Positions 1 through 10,052 of a stretch of DNA of 64,000 nt are shown here, one piece after another. Under the pieces are notes generated by a model. That model worked only from the letters and a program-made list of their open reading frames with translations. It searched no databases and was not told the DNA's origin. How positions within the stretch are numbered: position 1 is the first letter of the stretch; each line of letters opens with the position of its first letter. A program made the position numbers and the translations under genes. The stretch spans positions 16,864,001-16,928,000 of the forward strand of contig OZ316896.1 of NCBI GenBank assembly GCA_973895155.1, written 5' to 3'. Origin of the DNA: Marsupella aquatica. Its lineage: Eukaryota > Marchantiophyta.

Positions 1-3000
1 CAAAAACTCAGCACCTTGAAGAACTTGGTCCATGACTCTTTGAAAGAATATGGGCGCATTCTTCAAGCCAAATGGCATCACCAACCACTCCCATAGTTGG
101 TTACTACCATGGAAAGCTGTTTTCTTGCGGTCCTTTGCAAGCAGCAAAATCTGGTTGAAGCCTTGCCTTAGATCCACAAGAGTGAAGATGTCTGAGTCTC
201 CAATGCTGTCAAATAGCTCCTCTGGCCGCGGCATGGGGTACCTGTCCTGGGTTGTGACCAGGTTCAATGGTCTGTAGTCCCCACACATGCGCTTCTCTGT
301 CCACAATCCACTGGAATCCTTCTTTGCTGGCATCACTATAGCTGCCGCAAAATCTGATGTAGATGGCTGAATAAGACCAGCTTCATAGAGCTCTTGGCAC
401 CTCTCATCCACCAGCTGCCACTCATGCTTACTCAAACGGTGTCTCCGCCTGAAGATAGGTGTTTCATCAGCCAACTCAATGGAGAACTGCATAGTCTTGC
501 ACTTACCCAAGTCCTTCATAGAGAAAGCAAACACATTCTCATGCTTGAGGAGCAAATTCAGCAGCTGGTCCTTCTGTCTTTTACTCAGGTGGTTGCCCAT
601 GATAAATGTGTAGTTGGCAACACTAGGAATAGGACCTGATGTACTCGTACTTGAAGAGCCAGAAGTGCCAGCCTCTCCACTGTCCAAGCTGCTAGCATGT
701 TGCTGATAAGGTGATGAGGCCTCTCCAAGGCCTGCTGTATCTGTTGCTCTGGTCTGATCCACACCATGAAACTCAGAAATAATGTCAGCCACATTACAAG
801 GGACCTCCTCCCCCCCAACACTTGGACTGAAGCGGTGAGTGTTGAATAGAGGTAAGTGCACCTGGTCTGGATGCCATGTAGCAGCACTGTGGAGGGGTAG
901 GGCTGGAGCTCCTAGTGCTGGAGGAATGTACATCTGAAAAAGGATGCAAGTGACCAGAAGCCAAGTGAGAGCATTGAGATCCATTACCCTGCCAAGTAAA
1001 GCATTCCTGGCCAGCCTGGTGATTTTGATGTGACCTATAGTACCGGGTTGGAAGCCCATAGCCCGTTCTCTCTCCTCAGGACTAGGTTCATCCCATGTAC
1101 CGGTAGAATGTTGATAAACCAGCCCAGGACCATCACCCTGAAAAGCATGTGCACCTGGAAAGGACACAAATGTAGGCCAACCAGCACGGGGTTGTCCAAT
1201 GGTATTAGCTGGATACCAAGGTGCTGGCTCTTGCCGTGTAACTGGTTGGCAAGAACTGTCAGGATCCAAAATCTGGTCCACTGTAAGGTTAGTGTCCCTG
1301 GATGTGTGGTGAAGAGCCATCTCCAGCAAGGAAGGTGGTGCAAGGTTAGTCCAAAAGTTATGAAGACGATGTGCGTAAGAACCACAGTGCACTGCATCAA
1401 TGAGAAGGGGTGGTCCCAAGTAGTGCTGGACCACACTGAAATCCTCTTTGACCTGTGGACGCTGGTCAAACTGAGATGGAGTATTCTCAATGATATAACC
1501 AACAGCAGGATAAAGGGATTGAGCCCAGGTGAGGATCTGAACCAATGCTGTGAAAAGGCCAGAACGAGAATCATGCAGTCCAGCACCGTGACCAGCAGCT
1601 GAAAACCCTTGGCATTCCCAACCAGCTATGATCAAATCAAGGGAGCCAAGAAGGGTTAAGTGCCGGTGCTGGACAAGCTGGATATCTGAAGGAAAGAAAG
1701 AAAATGCAGACTTCCATGCACTGTGTGGAAACTGCTGAGGAAATCGCTCTGAAAATTCCAGCAGACGGGATTCAGCCACTTGCCTTGCACCTGGATCAAT
1801 ATCCACATAGATGTACTGCTTCACCACCATGCCAGACTGTAGGAGAGCTTCCAGGCCTGTAGAAATGCCACCAAAAAGCTCAAGCAATGTAAGGCCATCT
1901 GAAGGAGGAGTCCATGTAACTGGTGCGCTCAAGATTGGGGCTATTGGTTGTCCATGATGCTGCCCAAGGTCCTCAAATTTGTGCAATGCAGCCACCAAAG
2001 GTCCATGGGCTGCTTGGAGCCGTTGTACCACCTCTGGTTGATGATCCACATTGCTGGAAAGTGCTGCTATACGTGCAGCAGCATGTGCAGTAGCCACCTC
2101 ATCATCATCCTCCTCAATCCAATCCTCCAATGGGTGGTTGACATAGGTAGCTGTGTGCACTGCTTTCAACACACAGTGGTGAGCCATAGGGGTATGGGCA
2201 CCATGCAAATCCAGTGGAATGTATCCCAAGTGTGAGCCATCTGTATGCCAATCAACTCTGTAGTATGCATGCTCATGCCAGTTGTCAATGGTAAAACCTG
2301 GTGGGAACAAAGCCTCCTGGCCAATGAGCACATCATACGTAGTGGCATTGGTAACCAAACATCTGACTGGGAAATGCAGTTCCTGATCTGTACCTCCATT
2401 AAAAGTGAGAGTGAGTAAAGTAGAACTCTCACCCAGCACATCCTCCACAGTGCCACTAGCAGTCCGAATATGCCACTTGGATGGCTGTAAATGATCAGTC
2501 AGCAGTCCCATCTTCTTGGCAAACTGAATGCCGAAGATTACTGGTTGAGCACCTGTGTCTAGCATGACCACCTGAGGAGTGTGACCCTCCAACTTGACTG
2601 CTGAATTCCTGTTGTCAACAATGGCAATGGTGGTGGAAACTAAAGTCCTGTCACTAGGCACCACTTTTGGCAAATGATGAGGTACCTTGTGAAGGGAGTT
2701 AGTGTCCATGGTCTTCCCACTCAATAGCATAGCCAAGAAAGATGGAGCAGCATGACCAGAATCAAGTGTAGCTCTGGTCACACAATCTGCAGCAATACTG
2801 TCATCTCTACCACTGGAAATTGGTACTGGGATAGCCAAACCAGTGGAAGCATGCAATGGAGAAGAAGAAGGTCCAGTATTAACATGAGATTGGACCTCCA
2901 AAACCGGTGTCACAGGGGCTGATGAAGAATGCAGTGAGCCCTCTAGCGCTCTGATGACAGCTCTAGCATCCAGCTGTAAATCATGGCAACTGAAAAGTGG

Positions 3001-3744
3001 AGTGGTAAGAATCCTTTGTGCCATACCGGAGGTGAAATGCTCAAGCAGCTCAGGAAAAACAACTCCCTGTGAAATGTCAGCAGCACCTGGTGGTGGAATG
3101 GATGTAGCTGCAGCTCCCTCCCCCCTCGCCAACAAGGTGCGCTCTTCAGCAAGTGTGAGTGGCTGAAAAGATTGGGGCATGATAGCCCGAGCGCCCCTGG
3201 CTCTAGTCAGAGGACCGGCAGCAAGACCATCAGCCTGTACAATGCGGCGTGTGGGAGCAATACGGGAGGCATCACTGGCCTGCTGGTAAGCAAAATAGGA
3301 AGGGCAGAATGAATCTGAAAATTCTGCTGTAAGGCCAGGCTGTGGAGCAGAGGATAGCACACACTCACCCATATGAGCATCAAATGGTAAGCCATAGAAA
3401 GAGCGGGGGAGAGGTGCTGAATTGTCAGCGGTGCCTGGGCCAAGGATGGGTTGCACGTGACCAGCCGGTTGAGAAGGACCAGCAGAGGCAGTGGACTTGC
3501 CTTTGATGTTGGCAAGTTGGGCACCTAAGGACTCAACCTCATGAGTCAGAGACTGGAGTTGAGTTGCCTGTGCGTTGTGAGCCTCCTTCTGAGCTGGTTG
3601 CTTCTGTGGCTGCTTGGGCAATTTGTTAGCACCGGGGGCTTTGCCACTGGAAGGAGGAGCAACTGATGCAGTAGGAGCCCTCCTAGCTGGTGGGGGAGTG
3701 GAAACAGGAGCAGGATGAGTGGCCTGTTGTCGTAGCTGCTTCCG
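1..3744 (-). CDS. Pol polyprotein of copy A: protease, C5-DNA methyltransferase, reverse transcriptase (partial)
   Basis: This is an open frame of 1248 codons reaching the window edge. After a proline/glutamine-rich linker comes a retropepsin-type aspartic protease with the active-site stretch LDTGAQPV (about 2540-2575). Next is a full C5-methyltransferase domain (about 1910-950), then a linker and a Ty3/gypsy RT that shows MCGDYRPLNLV, FTLVDLRQGFNQI and RVMDQVLQGAEF before the edge. The RT YIDD box falls outside the window but is present in copy B. The frame is the same as gag, directly downstream of a TAG codon. Expression therefore probably needs stop-codon readthrough, unless the TAG is a mutation. 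Family assignment of PR and RT is secure from motif order. Confidence 0.9.
950..1910 (-). other. C5-cytosine DNA methyltransferase domain within copy A pol
   Basis: The domain carries the ordered motifs of C5-methyltransferases. Motif I (SAM binding) is LELFGGISTGLEALL. Motif II is YIYVDIDPGARQ. Motif IV is AGWECQGFSAAG with the catalytic cysteine. Motif VI is IIENTPSQ. Motif VIII is GSYAHRLHNFWTNL in A and GSYAHRLRNFWTNL in B. The motif IX/X region is PEERERAMGF and RLARNALLGRVMDLNALTW. The HRLRxFW and RLARxxLLGR strings look most like the DNMT3/DRM side of the family, but exact subfamily placement is uncertain. The usual Pro before the catalytic Cys is Glu in both copies. The domain is collinear and in frame with protease and RT, so it is part of the polyprotein and not a host gene fragment. 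Confidence 0.88.
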
Positions 3745-5013
3745 CTATGGGAATTTGGCAAAACAAACTGCCTCCAAGTGGCCCACTTTCCCGCAAAAAT
3801 CACAAGACAGGTCCTCAGCAACAATATCACATTCATTAGCCTTGTGATTAGGGTTACCACAGTAGTTGCAAGATGGCAGCATGAAAACAACATGTGCTGG
3901 CTTGGTCTTGGAACCATACTGTGGCACACGGGAAGGAGTGGCCAGTGTAGGGGCAGCAGCCTGGAACCTGGATCGCGGTGGACGCGCAATACTGGCCTCA
4001 TAATGTGCATGGGCCAACTCAAGTTTCTCAGCAGTGTCATAGACATTGAGCAAGGTGTAGCTGTCTCCAAACTCTGAGAATATTTGCTGCAACACTTGCG
4101 AATGGAGAGCTGGTGTCCCCTCCAATGCGCGAAGATAGCGATGAGCAGCTTCCAGATCAGTGATGCTCTGGGTGTCCTCCTTCAGCTTGAGAAGCCGGCG
4201 ATACATCATCTTCAATGTTTCATCGCGCTGCCTCACAAAGGTGGCCAACTGCATGATTTTATCAGCACTCTTGATTGGGAATTCCAATTCAAGAACCTGG
4301 AAAAACTCAGCCACTGGATCAGCAAAGGCAGGGGAATCAATGGTGGGAGAAATGCCTGATGTAGCCTGTGCCAAGATAGTGGGAGTAACTGGCGCAGTGG
4401 TGGGAACTGGAGTAGGAGGGGAAGTGGCAGGAGCAGCAGCATGGGCTGCAATGGCATTCTGTAAGGCCAATTGTGAGGCTGCCGTAATTGCACTGGCATA
4501 GGTAGGGTTAGGCAACTGTGTGACAGCAAGCAGCCGTTGAGAGTGCTGCTCATACACATCCAACGCCTCATGGTGCACATACCTGGCTGGCTGCTTAAAT
4601 GCAAAAGCATTTGTGAAATTGCTGCCATACTTCAACTCCAATTCGCAAACGACAGTGTAGAAAGTGGATTTGAACTCACGTAAAGAGATAGTGCCTGGCC
4701 GCCCGCTGAAGCGCTCAATGCGGCCAGATGAGTGGCTAGCATCCATGCTGTATGTCGGTGAAGCTGGAACAACCACTGATGCAGAAGGGGTAAATGGCAA
4801 TGAAGTGATAGCAGGCTTTGGAGTAGTGGTGAAGCGACCGCCAAATGTAGCAGAAGGATTGCGTGGTGTGGGTGCTGCTGCTGCTGTCTGCTGACGTCAT
4901 CGAAATTGCCGAGGCTCCAATGAAATTGGCACCAATGGTCGTGGATCACTCCGTAAATGGTACCTGGATGTTGGTGGCGATGTGCTGCTACCTCCTGGCT
5001 CCTCTGCTGACAT
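3745..5013 (-). CDS. Gag of copy A, with one internal TGA
   Basis: The ATG at 5013 begins MSAEEPGGSSTSPPTS. A TGA at 4897-4899 (probably from CGA) interrupts after 38 codons, and the frame then continues to a TAG at 3745-3747. The middle resembles retrotransposon capsid, with FYTVVCELELKYGSNFTNAF followed by an alanine/proline-rich stretch and the MMYRRLLKLKED region. The C-terminus has two CCHC zinc knuckles, CNYCGNPNHKANEC and CDFCGKVGHLEAVC, both of the C-x2-C-x4-H-x4-C type that binds RNA. Gag forms the particle and packages the genomic RNA. With the internal stop this copy would give only a short N-terminal peptide unless the stop is read through. The leucine (TTG) codon at 4800 is not a start. 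Confidence 0.85.
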
Positions 5014-6163
5014 GCTGTGGTGTCCTTGCCGGATCGACGGTCTGATGTGTATGTCGGGCCTCAACCTTATGTAGATTACATGTGGCGGCAGCAAAGAAAG
5101 TGGGAAAATATGGGCCCTATGCAACGGTAGTCGAATATGTGAACTGGGCCCCTCTTAAGTGTATACACATTTGGGCCCCATTGTGGACCCGGAAACTGCA
5201 GCCGGACCGGTCGAGTGTGTATACACACTCGTAGCACACGGCCCTATGCAGCGCTAGTCGGATGGCTATGGAAAAGTCGAGGAGTCACTATGGCCGGCGA
5301 GGGAAAGAAACGGGAGGGCACGATGCCCTATGTACATACTGCGGAGCACAAAAGGCGTAAGGAGGAAAAGGCAAGACGCAGCGTGGCAAGGGCGAAGTAA
5401 AGAGATGGTGAAAAGAAAAGCATCGGGCCCCCATAGAGGGCTGCGAACTCCCCCCCTCCTCTCGTGCAATGTAATTTGGGCTCGTGCCCTGGCAGGAGCA
5501 CTCCCGAGAAGGGAGTCGACTTAACTCCCCTCCCCCTTTAATGCTTCATAGGGCCTCGTGCCCTCTCCTCTCGCAGTCTCGCTTCAACTCCTCCCCCTCA
5601 TTAATGCTGAATGGGGCCTTGTGCCTGGCAGAAGTGTGAGTCCCAAGAGGAGGGAGTCGAATGTACTCCCTCTCCTCCTTTTAATGCAGCATAGGGCCTC
5701 GTGCCCTCTCCCTGCGCTCCTGCCTTCGCTCCCCCTCCCCCTTCTTTAATGCTGCCTAGGGCCTCGTGCCCTCTCCTGGCGCTCCTTCCCCTTCCTCTGG
5801 CAGTCTGGCTGCTTAGAAATGGGCGAGGCAAGGGCACGATGCCCTATGCACAGCCTGCACACCAAAGCGGAAGGAGGTCGAGAGAAAGAGAAGAAAACGG
5901 GGCCCCCAAAGGCGAAAATGTAAAGAGGAGGCCGGGGTGGAAGCATGTCGAAACGAGGGCACACGGCCCTATGCAGGCGTCTCGCTGCGGCCGAGGCAAA
6001 ACTTGCCGGCAGCTGTGGCCGGGAATGCAAAAATGGCCCCAAAAACAGTCGAGGCAACAAGCGGCAGCAAGCGGCAGCAAGCGGCAGTAACAGTAAGAAG
6101 GAGCAAATGGGGTCACGGATGCAACCAGAAAATGAACTCTGGACCTCCTCGGGAGCATTGATA
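5014..6163 (-). repeat. Untranslated leader of copy A with nine copies of a hairpin-forming motif
   Basis: This is about 1.15 kb of GC-rich, low-complexity sequence between LTR and gag with no convincing ORF. A motif close to GGGCACGAKGCCCTATGCAG recurs nine times, at about 5112, 5234, 5314, 5831 and 5955 in one orientation and about 5541, 5601, 5682 and 5746 in the other. Its core GGGCA-CGA-TGCCC can fold as a small hairpin. A 17-nt perfect inverted repeat centred on TGTATACA brackets the region (5154-5170 and 6161-6177). The repeats may serve RNA packaging or protein binding, or be residue of satellite-like expansion. No function is demonstrated. Confidence 0.65.
6145..6163 (-). other. Possible primer binding site of copy A
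   Basis: Directly inside the inferred LTR end the minus strand reads TATCAATGCTCC. It partly resembles the common initiator-Met tRNA primer site (TGGTATCAGAGC), but with several mismatches and no leading TGG. The position is right. The primer tRNA is not certain. Confidence 0.25.
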
Positions 6164-6680
6164 TGTGTATACACTTAAGTATACACATAACAACATAAAC
6201 CCATAACTTTCAACTCGTCGCTCCGATGTTCGTCGAAGAAATTGCAATGGCTTCACCAGAAATTATCAAAATCGTCACGAGCAAGCTTCTTTCCCTCACT
6301 GCCAACTCGGCAGTTCTTCTTGAATAAAGGGCGTAAGAGAAACAATTGTACTGAAATCGAATCGAAAACCGGCAGGATGCCAAGATCGGTCGGGAGCATC
6401 TAACGAATCACTGTGTGAATCCCGTGTACGGAATCGACGAGCACTGTCTGAGCTCTGTCAACAGTGATTCAAGAAGAACTGAAGAACGGCAAAGAAAAAC
6501 ATGCCCTAAGTAGGACCGGGTCCAGGCGTCCACTAACAAACCTCTTTTGCTTCAAGAACAGCCCAGACTCGCTACAAGAACATGACACTAACTCAAGTAG
6601 TACACTAGCCCTAACCATACCTAGCGGACATGCGAGGGACATGCCGATGTGCACAAGCGGCACTGTCCCTCGGCATGACA
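6164..6680 (-). repeat. 5' LTR of copy A (517 bp)
   Basis: On the minus strand it starts TGTCATGCCGAGG at 6680 and ends in ...TATACACA at 6164. About 360 bp of its U3 (6680-6315) match the U3 of the copy B LTR (13462-13820). The remaining R-U5 part (6314-6164) is unrelated to that of copy B, although total lengths are nearly equal (517 and 516 bp). The switch occurs at a perfect 15-bp inverted repeat (6311-6325 and 6467-6481). Position 6680 abuts copy B gag at 6681-6684. Confidence 0.75.
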
Positions 6681-6682
6681 GC

Positions 6683-8731
6683 CACCCAGAGCATCACTGA
6701 CCTGGAAGCTACTCATCGCTATCTTCGCGCATTGGAGGGCACACCAGCTCTCCATTCGCAAGTGTTGCAGCAAGTATTCTCAGAGTTTGGAGACAGCTAC
6801 ACCTTGCTCAATGTCTATGACACTGCTGAGAAACTTGAATTGGCCCATGCCCATTATGAGGCCAGTGTTGCGCGTCCACCGCGATCCAGGTACCAGGCTG
6901 CTGCCCCTACATTGGCCACCCCTTCCCGTGTGCCACAGTATGGTTCCAAGACCAAGCCAGCCCATGCTGCTCTCATGCTGCCATCTTGCAACTACTGTGG
7001 TAACCCCACTCACAAGGCTAATGAATGTGATATTGTTGCTGAGGACCTGTCTTGTGATTTTTGCGGGAAAGTGGGCCACTTGGAGGCAGTTTGTTTTGCC
7101 AAATTCCCAGAGAGAAAGCAGCTACGACAGTAGGCCACTCATCCTGCTCCTGTTTCCATTCCCCCACCAGCTAGGAGGGCTCCTACTGCATCGGTTGCTC
7201 CTCCTTCTAGTGGCAAAGCATCCAGTGCTAACAAATTGCCCAAGCAGCAACTGAAGCAACCAGCTCAGAAGGAGGCTCACAACGCACAGGCAACTCAACT
7301 CCAGTCTCTGACTCATAAGGTTGAGTCCTTACGTGCCCAACTTGCCAACATCAAAGGCAAGTCCACTGCCTCTGCTGGTCCTTCTCAACCGGCTGGTCAT
7401 GTGCAACCCATCCCTGGCCCAGGCACCACTGACAGTTCAGCACCCCTACCCCGCTCTTTCTATGGCTTGCCATTTGATGCTCATATGGGTGAGTGTGTGC
7501 TGTCCTCTGCTACACAGCCTGGCCTACAGCAGAATTTTCAGATTCATTCTGTCCTTCCTATTTTGCTTACCAGCAGGCCAGTGCTGCCTCCCGTATTGCT
7601 CCCACACGCCGCATTGTACAGGCTGATGGCCTTGCTGCTGGTCCTATGACTAGAGCCAGGGGAGCTCGGGCTGTCATGCCCCAATCTTTTCAGCCACTCA
7701 CACTTGCTGAAGAACGCACCTTGTTGGCAAGGGGGGAGGGAGCTGCAGCTACATCCATTCCACCACCAGGTGCTGCTGACATTTCACAGGGAGTTGTTTT
7801 TCCTGAGCTGCTTGAGCATTTCACCTCCGGTATGGCACAAAGGATTCTTACCACTCCACTTTTCAGTTGCCATGATTTACAGCTGGATGCTGGAGCTGTC
7901 ATCAGAGCGCTAGAGGGCTCACTGCATTCTTCATCAGCCCTTGTGACACCGGTTTTGGAGGTCCAATCTCATGTAAATACTGGACCTTCTTCTTCTCCAT
8001 TGCATGCTTCCACTGGTTTGGCTATCCCAGTACCGATTTCCAGTGGTAGAGATGATAGTATTGCTGCAGATTGTGTGACCAGAGCTACACTTGATTCTGG
8101 TCATGCTGCTCCATCTTTCCTGGCTATGCTATTGAGTGGGAAGACCGTGGACACTAACTCCCTTCACAAGGTACCTCATCATTTGCCAAAAGTGGTGCCT
8201 AGTGACAGGACTTTAGTTTCCACCACCATTGCCATTGTTGACAACAGGAATTCAGCAGTCAAGTTGGAGGGTCACACTCCTCAGGTGGTCATGCTAGACA
8301 CAGGTGCTCAACCAGTGATATTGGGCATTCAGTTTTCCAAGAAGATGGGACTGTTGACTGATCATTTACAGCAATCCAGGTGGCACATTCGGACTGCTAG
8401 TGGCACTGTGGAGGATGTGCTGGGTGAGAGTTCTACTTTACTCACTCTCACTTTTAATGGAGGTACAGATCAGGAATTGCATTTCCCAGTCAGATGTTTG
8501 GTTACCAATGCCACTACGTATGATGTGCTCATTGGCCAGGAGGCTTTGTTCCCACCAGGTTTTACCATTGACAATTGGCATGAGCATGCATACTACAGAG
8601 TTGATTGGCATACGGATGGCTCACACTTGGGCTACATTCCACTTGATTTGCATGGTGCCCATACACCTATGGCTCACCACTGTGTGTTGAAAGCAGTGCA
8701 CACAGCTACCTATGTCAACCACCCATTGTAG
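6683..8731 (+). pseudogene. gag C-terminus and protease region of copy B (broken)
   Basis: Homology to copy A gag begins at CACCCAGAGC (about 6684), immediately after the LTR of copy A. Both CCHC zinc knuckles are kept (about 6985-7095). A TAG at 7131-7133 lies close to the gag/pol border, seven codons after the position of the TAG in copy A. A single-base loss near 7524 shifts the frame. The shifted frame continues through the protease box LDTGAQPVI (about 8290-8325) to a TAG at 8729-8731, where copy A has GAG (Glu). The apparent start near 7493 only marks the frameshift and is not a real initiation site. Confidence 0.85.
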
Positions 8732-10052
8732 GATTGGATTGAGGAGGATGATGATGAGGTGGCTACTGCACATGCTGCTGGACGTATAGTAGCACTTTCC
8801 AGCAACGTGGATCATCAACCAGAGGTGGTACAACGGCTCCAAGCAGCCCATGGACCTTTGGTGGCTGCATTGCGCAAATTTGAGGATCTAGGGCAGCACA
8901 ATGGCCAACCAATAGCCCCAATCTTGAGCGTACCAGTTACATGGACTCCTCCTTCAGATGGCCTTACATTGCTTGAGCTTTTTGGTGGCATTTCTACAGG
9001 CCTGGAAGCTCTCCTAAAGTCTGGCATGGTGGTGAAGCAGTACATCTATGTGGATATTGATCCAGGTGCAAGGCAAGTGGCTGAATCCCGTCTGCTGGAA
9101 TTTTCAGAGCGATTTCCCCAGCAGTTTCCACATAGTGCATGGAAGTCTGCATTTTCTTTCTTCCCTCCAGATATCCAGCTTGTCCAGCACCGGCACTTAA
9201 CCCTTCTTGGCTCCCTTGATTTGATCATAGCTGGTTGGGAATGCCAAGGGTTTTCAGCTGCTGGTCACGGTGCTGGACTGCATGATTCTCGTTCTGGCCT
9301 TTTCACAGCATTGGTTCAGATTCTCACCTGGGCTCAATCCCTTTATCCTGCTGTTGGTTATATCATTGAGAATACTCCATCTCAGTTTGACCAGCGTCCA
9401 CAGGTCAAAGAGGATTTCAGTGTGGTCCAGCACTACTTGGGACCACCCCTTCTCATTGATGCAGTGCACTATGGTTCTTATGCACATCGTCTTCGTAACT
9501 TTTGGACTAACCTTGCACCACCTTCCTTGCTGGAGATGGCTCTTCACCACACATCCATGCCAGGGACACTAACCTTACAGTGGACCAGATTTTGGATCCT
9601 GACAGTTCTTGCCAACCAGTTACACGGCAAGAGCCAGCACCTTGGTATCCAACCAATACCATTGGACAACCCCGTGCTGCTTGGCCTACATTTGTGTCCT
9701 TTCCAGGTGCACATGCTTTTCAGGGTGATGGTCCTGGTCTGGTTTATCGACATTCTACCGGTACATGGGATGAACCTAGTCCTGAGGAGAGAGAACGGGC
9801 TATGGGCTTCCAACCCGGTACTACAGGTCACACCAAAATCACCAGGCTGGCCAGGAATGCTTTACTTGGCAGGGTAATGGATCTCAATGCTCTCACTTGG
9901 CTTCTGGTCACTTGCATCCTTTTTCAGATGTACATTCCTCCAGCATTAGGAGCTCCAGCCTTACCACTCCACAGTGCTGCTGCATGGCATCCAGACCAGG
10001 TGCACTTACCTCTGTCCAACACTCACCACTTCAGTCCAAGTGTTGGGGGGGG
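8732..10052 (+). pseudogene. C5-DNA methyltransferase domain of copy B (frameshifted)
   Basis: Same domain as in copy A. Motif I LELFGGISTGLEALL lies at about 8970-9015, motif IV AGWECQGFS at about 9230-9260 and motif VIII AHRLRNFWTNL at about 9480-9515. A 5-bp insertion (ATGCC) near 9557 shifts the frame inside the target-recognition region. The C-terminal motifs PEERERAMGF and RLARNALLGR then continue in another frame to about 9910. An eighth G in a G tract near 10044-10052 (seven in copy A) shifts the frame again before RT. The protein is therefore inactive as a unit here, but every motif is conserved between the copies. Confidence 0.88.

Larger units (their letters stand above)
1..6680 (-). 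mobile_element. Ty3/gypsy LTR retrotransposon copy A, with DNA methyltransferase domain (3' part outside window)
   Basis: Reading leftward on the minus strand the element shows a 5' LTR (6680-6164), a leader of about 1.15 kb, gag (5013-3745) and pol (3744 to the left edge) with protease, C5-DNA methyltransferase and the N-terminal half of reverse transcriptase. The rest of RT, RNase H, integrase and the 3' LTR must lie left of base 1. Gag and pol share one frame. Only two stop codons interrupt it: TGA at 4897-4899 and TAG at 3745-3747 on the gag/pol border. Pol then stays open for 1248 codons, so this copy looks recent. It is near-identical to copy B at 6681-13977, which runs the opposite way. 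Its 5' end abuts copy B's truncated gag, which suggests A is nested in B. Confidence 0.9.

Noticed and set aside
1030-1602. Plus-strand frame of 190 codons, mirrored at 9254-9831 on the minus strand
   Set aside because: It is antisense to the methyltransferase domain in both element copies. The duplicate follows from the repeat and no domain is visible.
4798-4800. Gag start near 4800
   Set aside because: The codon is TTG and the frame extends upstream through a TGA to an ATG at 5013.
5266-6188. Overlapping ORFs on both strands in the copy A leader
   Set aside because: Low-complexity, mutually overlapping and built from the repeated motif. No domain is seen.
8759-9877. Methyltransferase frame as an independent host gene
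   Set aside because: In copy A the same domain is continuous and in frame with protease and RT, and copy B shows it collinear with the same neighbours.
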